Shown here one piece after another: positions 15,758 through 25,080 of a DNA stretch of 64,000 bases; the first letter of the stretch is position 1, and each line of letters starts with the position of its first letter. Under the pieces are notes generated by a model. That model had not been told where the DNA came from, searched no databases, and saw only the letters and a program-made list of their open reading frames with translations. Origin of the DNA: Streptomyces sp. DH41 (GTDB lineage Bacteria > Actinomycetota > Actinomycetes > Streptomycetales > Streptomycetaceae); contig NZ_JARVKY010000004.1 in NCBI RefSeq assembly GCF_029813785.1, positions 124,001 to 188,000 of the forward strand, written 5' to 3'. The position numbers were made by a program, and so were the translations under genes.

Positions 15758-16798
15758 TCAGGCAGCCCGTTCGGGAATCGTCGGAAGAACCTTCTCAGCG
15801 ACGCCGAGGAGAACGCTGTCGTCCGGGAGGGCTCCGGACGTGCTCCAGACGGTGATGTCGTAGTAGCCGCCCCGGTCGCCGCGGTCGAGGGCCACGGACA
15901 GCGTCCTGGCCAACGGACCCTGCTCGACCGGTCCGCCGGACCCGGCGCCATCGAGACTGATGCTGAACCGCATGGTGTGGTCCGAGGACAGGACCGCGGG
16001 CCGGCCGAGAACGTCGAGCGGTTCGAAGTCCGCCTCACCCCCGGTTCTCAACAGCTTCACGTACTGGGCGATCGACAGCTCGTTGTAAGTGGCCGAGACA
16101 TTGACGGTGTAGGTGTCGAACGTGACCTCGGCCTCCGGCTGGGCGACCTTTCCGTCCGTCAGCCACGCGGTGTCGTTGCTGCCGGACGCCGCGGTCGCGA
16201 TCTCTTCAGGCGTACCGAGGAGCTGGGCCAGGTCCGGTCGGTTGAGCGCCTCGCACAGCTCGTCCCCGGTCACCACTCCGGTCGTCTCCCCGTAGGCCTT
16301 CGGAAGTTCCTCCGTCCCCCTCGAACACGAGGCGGACTGTGGCGTCTTGTCGTCGGAGGGCAGCAACCGCGGGCCCGCCCACAGCGCGAGCGCCAGTGCC
16401 CCGAACACAGCCACGGCGGCGACGGCCTGGCCCCAGGCATTGGGTTCCTTCTCCGTGGTGTCCCGGGCGGTACGCGCTCCGGGTGCGGCCGGGGCCCGAG
16501 TCTCGGGCTGGAGCTGGAGCTGGGACCGCAACTGGGCCTGGGGCTGCGCGGCAGCGTCTGCCGCCACCCCGGCCGAGGGGGCCGCCCGGTCCGGGTCCCG
16601 TCGTGCGCGCAGGGCACGCACGACGGCGCGGACGCGTATCCCGGTGAGCGCGAGGAACACCACCGCGAGGCCGGCAGCGACCCAGGTGTCATCGCGGAAG
16701 GCGAGATACATGACGCGTACGCCGAGAACGGACCCGATCGCGATGAGCAGGGGCTCACGGACCCAGAACGGCAGGAGACGGAGGAGGAAACCGGGCAT
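15758..16798 (-). CDS. Membrane-anchored protein of unknown function (DUF6215-like)
   Basis: A 346-residue protein. Residues 1-60 are hydrophobic with two short spans, then comes a basic, Gln/Ala/Pro-rich linker (about 65-125), a single span WGQAVAAVAVFGALALALW and a 200-residue outer domain. The outer domain has CSRGTEELPKAYGE and GDELCEALNRPDL, whose two Cys could pair, and several beta strands. It resembles the streptomycete DUF6215 proteins from memory; that match is moderate. The ATG at 16798 is the first possible start. It is not visibly linked to its neighbours. Function unknown: an extracytoplasmic lipid- or peptide-binding or sensing part is only a guess. Confidence 0.7.
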   Translation of the reverse strand: MPGFLLRLLPFWVREPLLIAIGSVLGVRVMYLAFRDDTWVAAGLAVVFLALTGIRVRAVVRALRARRDPDRAAPSAGVAADAAAQPQAQLRSQLQLQPETRAPAAPGARTARDTTEKEPNAWGQAVAAVAVFGALALALWAGPRLLPSDDKTPQSASCSRGTEELPKAYGETTGVVTGDELCEALNRPDLAQLLGTPEEIATAASGSNDTAWLTDGKVAQPEAEVTFDTYTVNVSATYNELSIAQYVKLLRTGGEADFEPLDVLGRPAVLSSDHTMRFSISLDGAGSGGPVEQGPLARTLSVALDRGDRGGYYDITVWSTSGALPDDSVLLGVAEKVLPTIPERAA

Positions 16799-16897
16799 CC
16801 GGTGATCTCATCAAGATCGAACCACTTCCGCTGTGACGGAGGCCATGATTCCGGGGCTGTGCGCGGTCGGCCTCCCCACCCGGCTGCGGGCCCCTGC

Positions 16898-17053
16898 TCA
16901 GTCGTGCTTCCGGGTCACCGTGAAGGCGGTCCCGCTGTCGGTCAGGAGCGAGGTGACGGCCTTGACGACGTACCGGCCCGGGTTTCCGCGACCGTCACCG
17001 TCGCTCCGGGGAGGGTCCGGCACGGGCGCCGTGGACGAGCCGCTGCCGCGCAC
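16898..17053 (-). pseudogene. Possible 3' fragment of a lost gene
   Basis: Fifty-one codons read leftward from 17053, closed upstream by an in-frame TGA at 17060-17062. The end, GNPGRYVVKAVTSLLTDSG followed by TAFTVTRKHD, has the look of a protein C-terminus with good codon bias, while nothing before it does. No ribosome site precedes the GTG at 17053. It could instead be a very small gene. The rest of 16799-17179 shows no gene, repeat or promoter that can be supported. Confidence 0.3.
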
Positions 17054-17179
17054 AGGCTGTCACCGCCCCCACGGTGCTACCCCACTGCTCGCCTCAGAAC
17101 GGCGTGGACACCCCGGTCGTCGATCCGGGCGCTGTGCCACTCGTGCGGACGGACAGGAGCGGACGGTCCGGTCCTCGCC

Positions 17180-17446
<267 letters not shown>

Positions 17447-17459
17447 CTACCTCAAGTAG
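17447..17459. promoter_or_regulatory. Palindrome upstream of the small Cys protein gene
   Basis: CTACCTCAAGTAG is a near-perfect inverted repeat lying 58 bp before the ATG at 17389 and 33 bp from a second palindrome (17493-17505). It is likely a regulator site, of unknown owner. Confidence 0.35.
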
Positions 17460-17492
17460 TCGCGTGAGGTGCGGAGATCAACTCTGATCTTG

Positions 17493-17505
17493 TTACTTGG
17501 AGTAA
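17493..17505. promoter_or_regulatory. Palindrome TTACT-TGG-AGTAA, HxlR-like site
   Basis: TTACTTGGAGTAA is a perfect 5-bp inverted repeat with a 3-bp centre, flanked by CTTG (17489-17492) and CAAG (17507-17510). It stands in a locally AT-richer patch. TTAC/GTAA-type repeats are bound by HxlR/DUF24 redox or quinone regulators (family knowledge). No such regulator or target gene is adjacent. Confidence 0.35.
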
Positions 17506-17510
17506 GCAAG

Positions 17511-17854
17511 CCGAGCCGGTCATTGTGCCCGCGGGGACCGACCGGCGGTGCCCCTCTCCTGGCCCGATCGCGCAGCAGGAGGCGGCGTCCGAGTCAGGGG
17601 CGTCATGTCGCCGTGTTCCCCGCGGCCCCCGAACGGCTCGCGCGGCGCTGCCGTTCGCGATGTACCACGGCCCGCGTGTGTGCGGGACAGCGGCGTACGC
17701 AGTTGCGAAGTACGGGCGATCCCTGATCTCCTGACCTGCGACGTGGGACTGACTGTCATGTCGCGGTGAGCGTCGCGCAACGGTGTCGGCAGGCACTGTG
17801 CACGCCCTTTCCGCTGTGCAGCGGTCCAGCCATCCCCGACCGGCGACAGGACCT
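17511..17854. other. Intergenic stretch before the peptide transporter, no gene recognised
   Basis: About 340 bp without convincing coding structure on either strand. Short open frames here have no ribosome site and no recognisable product. The POT transporter promoter should lie near its right end, but no clear -35/-10 was found. It may be decayed sequence. Confidence 0.4.
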
Positions 17855-19360
17855 ATGACAGACCGTGCTCATCCCGAGACAGCCGACGACGAGCAGCCCC
17901 CGGCGCGGGACGACCGCGCTTTCTTCGGGCAGCCGAAGGGTCTGCTCACGCTGTCCGCCCTGGAGGTCTGGGAGCGTTTCTCGTTCCTGGGCATGCAGGC
18001 GATCCTGGTTCTGTACTTCGCCGACTCGGTGGCGAACGACGGCCTGGGCATGGACGCGGGCACCGCCGCCTCCGTGTCGGCCGCCTACGGCACCCTCGTC
18101 TACCTGGTCTCCGTCGCGGGCGGATGGCTCGCCGACCGCATCCTCGGCTCCTACCGGGCGGTCCTGTGGGGCGGCGTCCTCATCGCCCTCGGCCACTACT
18201 CCATGGCCGTCCCCACCGCCGCCATGACCTGGGTGGGCCTCGGCCTGATCAGCGCCGGCACCGGTCTGCTCAAACCCAATGTGGCCGCCATGGTCGGCAA
18301 GCTCTACCGCACCGACGACGACCGCCGCGACGCCGGCTTCGCCCTGTACTACATGGGCATCAACATCGGCGCTTTCGCCGGGCCGCTGATCACCGGCTGG
18401 CTCGGCGAGCACCAGGGCTGGCACTGGGGCTTCTCGGCGGCCGCGTTCGGTATGACGCTGGGACTCGTCCAGTACATCACCGGGCGCCGGCATCTCGCCG
18501 GACGCAAGCACACCGCCGAGTTCGCACTGGCCCCGGCGGCCATGCGACGGGCCGTGTGGCTCATGGTCGCCGGGGGCCTGGCCTTCGCCGCGCTGTGCGG
18601 CGTGCTCGCGGGCGCCGGCTGGCTCACCATGGACCGGTTCGTGGACGTCCTCACGGTCGTCTCGGTGATCGCGCCGGTCGTCTACTTCTGGATCATGTTC
18701 ACCAGCCCCCGGGTCACCGTGGAGGAACGCGGGCGGCTGCGGCCCTACATCGTCCTCTTCCTCGCCTCGGTGGTCTTCAACTTCATCCTCTTCCAGGCGT
18801 ACTCCACGATGATGCTGCTCGCCTCGACGAACGCCGACACCAGCATCCTCGGTTTCGACTTCCCCTCCAGTTGGTACGCCTCCGCGCTCGGGGCCTTCGA
18901 GGTGGCGCTGGCCCCCGTGGTCGCCGCCGTCTGGGTGCGGATGGGCCGGCGCCAGCCCCACGCCTCGAACAAGATCGCGTTCGGGGTCGTTCTCGGCGGT
19001 CTGTCGTTTCTGCTGATGGTGATTCCCACCGCGGGCCACGACGGCACCGACTACCAGATGGCCGCCTGGTGGATCGTCGGCTCCTACCTGCTGCTCGGCC
19101 TCGGCGACGTACTCCTGGAGACCTCGGGTCTCTCGGCCAGCAGCAAGCTGGCGCCGAAGGCGTTCTCCAGCCAGACCATGGCCCTGTGGTTCCTCTCCCT
19201 GGCCCTCGCCAACGGCATCCAGGCCCAGGTGGTGAAGGTCTACGACGACGTGTCCCACCCCGTGTACTTCGGCGTCAACGGCGCCATCGCCGTCGTCCTC
19301 GGTCTGGTCGTCGTAGCCCTCGCGCCGTGGCTGCGGCGCACGATGCACCCCGTCCACTGA
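17855..19360 (+). CDS. POT/PTR2-family peptide:H+ symporter
   Basis: A 501-residue transporter with 12-14 spans. The proton-coupling ExxER motif is EVWERFSFLGMQ in span 1. The loop motif GGWLADRILGSYRAVL follows span 2, and the PTR2 signature region contains FALYYMGINIGAF. These define an oligopeptide:proton symporter importing di- and tripeptides across the membrane. The ATG at 17855 is preferred over a GTG at 17783 because GACAGGACC precedes it and the protein core starts soon after. The next gene, a CocE-type hydrolase, begins 27 bp downstream on the same strand, so imported peptides or peptide-like esters could be its substrates (inference). Confidence 0.92.
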   Translation: MTDRAHPETADDEQPPARDDRAFFGQPKGLLTLSALEVWERFSFLGMQAILVLYFADSVANDGLGMDAGTAASVSAAYGTLVYLVSVAGGWLADRILGSYRAVLWGGVLIALGHYSMAVPTAAMTWVGLGLISAGTGLLKPNVAAMVGKLYRTDDDRRDAGFALYYMGINIGAFAGPLITGWLGEHQGWHWGFSAAAFGMTLGLVQYITGRRHLAGRKHTAEFALAPAAMRRAVWLMVAGGLAFAALCGVLAGAGWLTMDRFVDVLTVVSVIAPVVYFWIMFTSPRVTVEERGRLRPYIVLFLASVVFNFILFQAYSTMMLLASTNADTSILGFDFPSSWYASALGAFEVALAPVVAAVWVRMGRRQPHASNKIAFGVVLGGLSFLLMVIPTAGHDGTDYQMAAWWIVGSYLLLGLGDVLLETSGLSASSKLAPKAFSSQTMALWFLSLALANGIQAQVVKVYDDVSHPVYFGVNGAIAVVLGLVVVALAPWLRRTMHPVH

Positions 19361-19387
19361 GCACCGGCCCGCCGGAAGGTACCGCCC

Positions 19388-21391
19388 ATGCGCATTCGCA
19401 CAGACTTCCCGTACGAGACGACCCACGACGACATCCGCGTCCCCCTGCCGGACGGCACCCGGCTCTACGCGCGGATCTGGCGGCCGCTCACCGACGAGCC
19501 GGTCCCCGCCCTGCTGGAGTACCTGCCGTACCGCCTCAGCGACTGGACCGCGCCCCGTGACAGCCAGCGCCACCCCTGGTACGCGGGCCACGGCTACGCC
19601 TCCGTGCGCGTCGACGTGCGCGGGCACGGCAACAGCGAGGGACTGCCGGGCGACGAGTACGACGCCACCGAGCTGGCCGACGGCGTCGCGGTCGTCGAGT
19701 GGCTGGCCGCGCAGCCCTGGTGCAACGGCAAGGTGGGCATGTTCGGCATCTCCTGGGGCGGCTTCAACTCGCTCCAGATCGCCGCGCTCGCCCCCGAACC
19801 GCTGAAGGCCGTCGTCACCGTCTGTTCGGCGGACGACCGGTACGACAACGACGTGCACTACATGGGCGGCTCGGTGCTCGGCGTCGACATGCACGCCTGG
19901 GCCGCCACCATGCTCGCGTTCGTCTGCCGTCCGCCGGACCCGGAGTACGCCGGGCAGGAGTGGCGTCAGATGTGGCTGCGGCGGCTGGAGGCCGTCGACC
20001 CGTTCATCCACACCTGGCTCGCCCACCAGCTCCGCGACGACTACTGGAAGCACGGCAGCGTCTGCGAGGACTACTCCGCCATCGACGCCGCCGTCCTCGC
20101 TGTGGGCGGCTGGCACGACCCGTACCGCGACACCGTTCTCCGACTCGTGGAACACCTGCCAAGCGAGCGGGTCCGGGGTCTGATCGGGCCCTGGTCCCAC
20201 CAGTACCCGGACCGCGGACTGCCGCCGGGCCCGCCGATCGGCTTCCTCCAGGAGACGCTGCGCTGGTGGGACCACCACCTGAAGGGCGAGGACACCGGCG
20301 TCATGGACGAACCGCTGCTCCGCTCCTGGATCAGCGAGTCGCACCCGCCGGCCACCGTCTACCCCGAACTGCCGGGCCGCTGGGTCGGCGACCCGGCCTG
20401 GCCGTCGCCTTACACCACTCCCACGGCCCACGCCCTCGGGGGCGAGCCGGTCGTCGTACGTTCCCCCCAGCACACCGGCGTCGACGCCGGACGGTTCTTC
20501 CCCTTCGGCAACGATGCCGACCTGCCGCCCGACCAGCGCGAGGAGGACGCCCGCTCGGCGTGCTTCGACTTTCCCGTCACCGACGGCCCCGTCGAGATCC
20601 TCGGACGTCCCGAGGTGACCCTGCGCCTTCGGATGGACGTACCGTACGGGCAGGCCGTCGCCCGGCTCTGCGACGTCGCGCCGGACGGATCGTCGACCCT
20701 GGTGACCCGCGGCGCCCTCAACCTCGCGGCGCGCCAGGGCCGGGACCGCAACGTGCCCTGGCCCGCCGGGGCCACGGAGACGGTGACCTTCCAGCTCAAC
20801 GGCATCGGCCACACCTTCCCCGCCGGGCACCGCGTCCGTCTCGCCGTCTCCTCCGCGTACTGGCCGTGGATCTGGCCGCAGGCGGGCTCCGACGGCTTCG
20901 TACTGGAACCGGCCGGCTCCGCACTCGAACTGCCGGTTCGCGACGCCGGTGAACACCCCGAGGACACCGGGGTCCGGTTCGAGCCTCCCGAGCAGTCCGA
21001 GCCGTTGCGCGTGGCCGTGCCGACGACCTCCGAGGAGGAGCGCCCGGAGCGGCTCGTGGTACGTGACGTGGCCAAGGGTGAGTGGCGGCTCGAGGTGGAT
21101 CCGCGCTACGGCGGGACCCGCGTGTACCCGGACGGCCTGGAGTTCGCCGAGGACGCGCTGGAGACGTACACCATCCGGGAGGACGACCCGCTGTCGGCGC
21201 GGGCCGGGTCCGAATGGAGCGTCCGTCTGCGCCGCCCGGAGCTCGACTGGGACGTGCGGGTCGAGACCCGGTCGGAGATCACCTGCGACGCCGATGACTT
21301 CGTCACGTCGAACGAGGTGGTGTGCCGTGACGGCGAGGACGTCGTCTTCCACCGCACCTGGGAGAGGCGCATCCCCCGAGTCGCTCGCTGA
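19388..21391 (+). CDS. CocE/NonD-family serine hydrolase (X-Pro dipeptidyl-peptidase-like)
   Basis: A 667-residue enzyme. The S15-type alpha/beta-hydrolase part holds RVDVRGHGNSEG, the nucleophile elbow GISWGG (Ser122), the acid in GGWHDPYRD and the His in GPWSHQYPD. The jelly-roll X-Pro C-terminal domain (about residues 340-560) has the typical GRPEVTLRL and FPAGHRVRLAVSS strands. About 100 further residues follow. There is no signal peptide. GGAAGGT precedes the ATG. Family members cleave acyl esters (cocaine esterase), X-Pro peptides or beta-lactam esters. The operon position behind a peptide symporter favours a peptidase or amide role, not proven. Confidence 0.9.
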   Translation: MRIRTDFPYETTHDDIRVPLPDGTRLYARIWRPLTDEPVPALLEYLPYRLSDWTAPRDSQRHPWYAGHGYASVRVDVRGHGNSEGLPGDEYDATELADGVAVVEWLAAQPWCNGKVGMFGISWGGFNSLQIAALAPEPLKAVVTVCSADDRYDNDVHYMGGSVLGVDMHAWAATMLAFVCRPPDPEYAGQEWRQMWLRRLEAVDPFIHTWLAHQLRDDYWKHGSVCEDYSAIDAAVLAVGGWHDPYRDTVLRLVEHLPSERVRGLIGPWSHQYPDRGLPPGPPIGFLQETLRWWDHHLKGEDTGVMDEPLLRSWISESHPPATVYPELPGRWVGDPAWPSPYTTPTAHALGGEPVVVRSPQHTGVDAGRFFPFGNDADLPPDQREEDARSACFDFPVTDGPVEILGRPEVTLRLRMDVPYGQAVARLCDVAPDGSSTLVTRGALNLAARQGRDRNVPWPAGATETVTFQLNGIGHTFPAGHRVRLAVSSAYWPWIWPQAGSDGFVLEPAGSALELPVRDAGEHPEDTGVRFEPPEQSEPLRVAVPTTSEEERPERLVVRDVAKGEWRLEVDPRYGGTRVYPDGLEFAEDALETYTIREDDPLSARAGSEWSVRLRRPELDWDVRVETRSEITCDADDFVTSNEVVCRDGEDVVFHRTWERRIPRVAR

Positions 21392-21464
21392 GCGCGCCCT
21401 CGCGGCCATGACGGTACGGGCGTCCGTACGCGTGGGTGACCGGGCAGGACGCCGCTGAGGGGGC

Positions 21465-22829
21465 TCACGCCTCGCCGCGTGCCTTCATCACCGTCCTGTT
21501 CAGCACCCACAGCCCGATTCCGATGGCCAGGAGGACCCCTGCCCGGATGTAGACGTGCGCGGGCCGGTCGGACAGGGGGCTGGCCAGAATCAGGGAGGTG
21601 ACCGCGCCCAGCACCGGCAGAGCGGTCGGCGTACGGAAGTGCTTGTGCTCGACGCGGTCGCGGCGCAGGACCAGTACGGACACGTTCACCACGGCGAAGA
21701 CGCACAGGAGCAGGAAGGCCGTGGTGTCGCCGAGGCCCGCGATCTCCCCGGTCGAGACCAGGCCGATGGCGAGGAGCGAGACGAAGACGATGCCGACGAC
21801 CGGGGTGCGGCGCCGGGGCAGGACACGGCCCAGCGCGCGCGGCAGGATGCGTTCGTTCGCCATGCCGTAGCAGAGCCGGGACGCCATCATGATGTTGATC
21901 AGTGCCGAGTTCGTGACCGCGAACAGGGCGATCAGCGCGAACAGCTTGGGCGGGAAGTCCAGACCCCCGGCCTTGACGACCTCCAGCAGCGGGCCGCTGG
22001 AGCCCTCCAGTACGCGGTAGTCGACGAGCAGCGAGGAGACCAGCGCGACCAGGACGTAGATGGTCCCGGTGACGGCGACGCCGATGAAGATGGCGCGCGG
22101 GAACGTACGCACCGGGTCCTGGGTCTCCTCGGCCATGTTGACGGAGTCCTCGAAGCCCACGAAGGCGAAGAAGCCGAGAGCCGTCGCCCCCAGCACGCTG
22201 GTGAGCAGCGCGTAGCCGGTGCCCCCTGCCTGGAACTCGCCGAGCCGGGAGGGATCGCCGTCACCGGTGAGGACCGCCCAGGCACCGACGGCGAGGATGA
22301 CGAACAGGCCGGTCAGTTCGACCACGGTGAGGACCACATTGGTCTTGACCGACTCGGACACGCCGCGCAGATTGAGGGCCGCGAGGGCGAGAATGAACAG
22401 GATCGCGATGAGGGTGGGCGGGAAGAAGTCGGTGAACTCGGCGAGGTAGTCGCCGCTGAAGGCGCGCGCTGCCGCGCTCGCCGAGGACAGGCCCGAACAC
22501 ATGACCATGAAGGCGACGATGAAGGTGAGGAACGGTACCTGGAACGCCTTCTGGGTGTACAGCGCGGCCCCTGCCGCCTTCGGGTACTTGCCGACGAGCT
22601 CGACGTACGAGGCCGCTGTCAGGATCGCCACGACGAACCCGATGACGAACGGCAGCCACAGCGCCCCGCCGACCTTGCCGGCGACCTGACCGGTGGTCGC
22701 GTAGATGCCGGTACCGAGGATGTCGCCGATCACGAACAGGATGAGCAGCTTGGGTCCGATGGCCCGCCGCAAAGGGGTGTCGTCCGCTCCCTCCGGCGAG
22801 GCGGTGGCGTCTCTTCCGCCTGTGGTCAC
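21465..22829 (-). CDS. APC-superfamily amino acid permease
   Basis: About 454 residues with 12 spans. The first span carries the APC signature GDILGTGIYATTG (unwound helix binding the substrate backbone). The consensus stretch FVGFEDSVNMAEETQDPVR lies in the span 6 region, and ITNSA-like VTNSALINIMMASR in span 8. The GTG at 22829 is chosen as start because GGGGGGAG lies eight bases before it; upstream in-frame codons look non-coding. It belongs to the amino acid/polyamine antiporter-symporter group; specificity is unclear. It ends convergent to the CocE-type gene with a 73-bp gap. The amidohydrolase gene on the same strand ends 172 bp upstream. Confidence 0.88.
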   Translation of the reverse strand: MTTGGRDATASPEGADDTPLRRAIGPKLLILFVIGDILGTGIYATTGQVAGKVGGALWLPFVIGFVVAILTAASYVELVGKYPKAAGAALYTQKAFQVPFLTFIVAFMVMCSGLSSASAAARAFSGDYLAEFTDFFPPTLIAILFILALAALNLRGVSESVKTNVVLTVVELTGLFVILAVGAWAVLTGDGDPSRLGEFQAGGTGYALLTSVLGATALGFFAFVGFEDSVNMAEETQDPVRTFPRAIFIGVAVTGTIYVLVALVSSLLVDYRVLEGSSGPLLEVVKAGGLDFPPKLFALIALFAVTNSALINIMMASRLCYGMANERILPRALGRVLPRRRTPVVGIVFVSLLAIGLVSTGEIAGLGDTTAFLLLCVFAVVNVSVLVLRRDRVEHKHFRTPTALPVLGAVTSLILASPLSDRPAHVYIRAGVLLAIGIGLWVLNRTVMKARGEA

Positions 22830-23000
22830 GCAGACTCCCCCCTGAGGTGTTGGTGCTGGACAACGTCTCCCCTGCCCGGAGGACCGGTGAGTCATGCCCG
22901 GGGCGGTACGTCCGGCAATCCCACACCGAACCGCCGGGACGCGTACCCGGAGTCGTCCTCCGAGGCGTCCTTTCGACGAGTGCGGCCTCGGGGCGTCTCG

Positions 23001-23972
23001 TCAGCTCGCGTAGAACCTCATGGCGTTCGTGCTCAGCACGGCTTCCACGAGCGTCTCGGAGAGTCCGCTGTCGCGGACATAGCCGACCGCTCTGGTGTAC
23101 TTGTCGTCCTGGAAGTACGGATAGTCCGATCCCATCATGACCTTGCCCGGATCGACGGTTTCCATCGCGAGCCGCAGCGACGGACCGTGGAAGTTCGCGG
23201 AGTCGAACCACATGTTCCGCAACGCGGCGCGAGGCGATCGTTCGAACGTCCGCCAGTCCTCGTAGTTGTCCTCGATGCGCTGGGCGAGGAAGGGCAGGTC
23301 GCCGCCGAGGTGCGCCACGTGGAAGCGAATGCCGGGGAACCGTGCCGGAACGTCGGCCTTGAGCAGATGCAGTACCGCGAGCGCGTCCTCGAGGGGTGCC
23401 CCGTTGACCCATTGGAGTTGGTGGTCGTTGATGAGCGGGCAGTTCGCGCCACCGCCGGTGGCGTGGAGGTAGACACGCGCTGCGCGCGCGTCGAGAGCGG
23501 CCCACAGGGGTTCGAGGGTCTCGTTGGCGAGTGTCATGTCGCCTCGGACGACGGTGGGCAGCGCGACGCCGAGGAAGCCCAGCTCGTCCAGGCAGTACCG
23601 GGTCTGCGCGATGGCCGCTTCCACGTGCGGCACCGGCAGACAGCCGTAGGCCCTGAACCGGTCGGGGTGGTCACTGAGGACGGCCGCGTACCGGTCGTTG
23701 ACCATCTTCGCGGCGCGGGCGGCGGTGCCGGGGTCGTCGACCATGGGGACCTGGGGCACCACTGACAGGATCTGGACACCGACGCCGGCCGCGTCCATCT
23801 GCCGCAGTCGCGCTTCCAGTTCCTCCGGCTCGTCGCTCGCGCGGAGGTTCCGGGCGATCGCGACGGTGTCCGGGTCGGCTCCGATCGCCACGAGCCGGTC
23901 CAGGTACGTCGCGGGGTAGAGATGCGCGTGGGTGTCGACGACGGGCGTACCGCGCAGTGGATTCGCGACCAT
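23001..23972 (-). CDS. Amidohydrolase-2 / ACMSD-type decarboxylase family protein
   Basis: A 323-residue TIM-barrel metalloenzyme. The metal-binding DTHAHLYP is near the N-terminus (His-x-His), a mid-barrel His lies in LHATGGG, HVAHLGGD follows, and the catalytic-type Asp is in MMGSDYPYFQDD. This is the pattern of the ACMSD, gamma-resorcylate decarboxylase and related amidohydrolase-2 enzymes, which use zinc or manganese to decarboxylate or hydrolyse aromatic and keto acids. The ATG at 23972 follows GGGAAAGAAG. A SDR gene lies 220 bp upstream on the same strand, so a small catabolic unit (dehydrogenase then decarboxylase/hydrolase) is likely. The substrate is not deducible. Confidence 0.85.
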   Translation of the reverse strand: MVANPLRGTPVVDTHAHLYPATYLDRLVAIGADPDTVAIARNLRASDEPEELEARLRQMDAAGVGVQILSVVPQVPMVDDPGTAARAAKMVNDRYAAVLSDHPDRFRAYGCLPVPHVEAAIAQTRYCLDELGFLGVALPTVVRGDMTLANETLEPLWAALDARAARVYLHATGGGANCPLINDHQLQWVNGAPLEDALAVLHLLKADVPARFPGIRFHVAHLGGDLPFLAQRIEDNYEDWRTFERSPRAALRNMWFDSANFHGPSLRLAMETVDPGKVMMGSDYPYFQDDKYTRAVGYVRDSGLSETLVEAVLSTNAMRFYAS

Positions 23973-24192
23973 GACGCTTCTTTCCCAGGCTCTCGCTCGA
24001 CGGAGGGCGGCCGGCGCGGCAGGTGCGTGCACCGGCCGCGCGCCATGACCACGATGGTGCACCGTCTCCGACGGAGGACGTGCTCCGCCGGGCCGGTCTC
24101 CCCCACATGCCCAGGACTTCACCGTAAGCGATGGGCACTTCCGTTCGAACGCGACGATGCCCTCTGACCTGCTGCGCCGCCAGAAGGACGGG

Positions 24193-24948
24193 TCAGCGGA
24201 GCTTGACCGAGCCGCCGTCCGCCATGACGGTCTGCCCGGTCATGTACTGCGCGTCGTCGCCGGCGAGGAAGGCGACGATGGGAGCGACGTCCCGGTCGGG
24301 GTCACCGAACCTGCCGAGGGGCACCATGGCCGCGGACTGGGCGTACTGCTCGGGACGGGCCTCGGCCCACTGGGCCACGCCGGCGGTCAGCGCCATCGGG
24401 CAGACCACGTTGACCCGGATGTTGTGCGGGGCCCACTCGTTGGCGGCCACGCGGCTCAGGCCGCGGATGGCCTCCTTCGCCGCCGCGTAGGAGGCCTGGT
24501 TCGGCTGACCGTTCAGACCCGCGCCGGAACCGAAGTTGATGACGGAGGCGTTGCCGGTCTTCTTCAGCTCGGGCAGGGCGGCGAGCATGAAGTTGCGGGT
24601 GGCGTACAGACCGGTGTTCATCGCGAGGTCCCAGTCGTCGTCCGTCTGCTCCTCGAACGGCTTCTGCCGGGACACACTGGCGTTGTTCACCAGCACGTCG
24701 AGGGAACCGAAGTGCTCGACGGCGGCGGCGACGGCCGAGTCGGCGACCGCCCGGTCGGAGACGTCACCCTTCAGGAAGACCACGGCGTCACCCAGTTCAC
24801 GGCTCAGCGCCTCACCGGCCTCCTCCTGGAGGTCGACGACCACTACCCGGGCTCCGCGCGCGACGAAGGCCTTGGTGATGGCGCCGCCGATGCCCGAGGC
24901 GCCTCCGGTGACGATGGCCGACTTGCCCTGCAGGCTGAGAGAACTCAT
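24193..24948 (-). CDS. Short-chain dehydrogenase/reductase (classical SDR)
   Basis: A 251-residue NAD(P)-dependent oxidoreductase. The cofactor motif TGGASGIG is at 14-21, NNAS at 88-91, and the catalytic Ser141, Tyr154 and Lys158 in the YxxxK arrangement. An Asp after the second strand (VVVVDLQ) favours NAD over NADP. The C-terminal MTGQTVMADGG motif is the usual SDR end. The ATG at 24948 follows AAAGGAATC. Its promoter is overlain by a TGCAC-type palindrome (25081-25113). It lies next to the rhamnose kinase gene, but nothing in the sequence ties it to rhamnose, and it may act with the amidohydrolase. Confidence 0.88.
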   Translation of the reverse strand: MSSLSLQGKSAIVTGGASGIGGAITKAFVARGARVVVVDLQEEAGEALSRELGDAVVFLKGDVSDRAVADSAVAAAVEHFGSLDVLVNNASVSRQKPFEEQTDDDWDLAMNTGLYATRNFMLAALPELKKTGNASVINFGSGAGLNGQPNQASYAAAKEAIRGLSRVAANEWAPHNIRVNVVCPMALTAGVAQWAEARPEQYAQSAAMVPLGRFGDPDRDVAPIVAFLAGDDAQYMTGQTVMADGGSVKLR

Positions 24949-25080
24949 GAAGAGATTCCTTTCGTGTGTGCCCGCGACGCAGGCGGCCCCGCGCAGCGGG
25001 ATGGCGAGGGTGAAGAGCTACGGAGCGGCGCCGAAGCACGACGAGGAGCTCCCGAGCGGACGAGCATCCGGAAACTGTAT

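Noticed and set aside
17756..21409. A 1217-codon open frame on the minus strand opposite the peptide transporter and CocE genes
   Set aside because: It is the high-GC antisense shadow of two well-supported genes; its translation has no family motifs and is low-complexity Gly/Val/Glu/Arg-rich.
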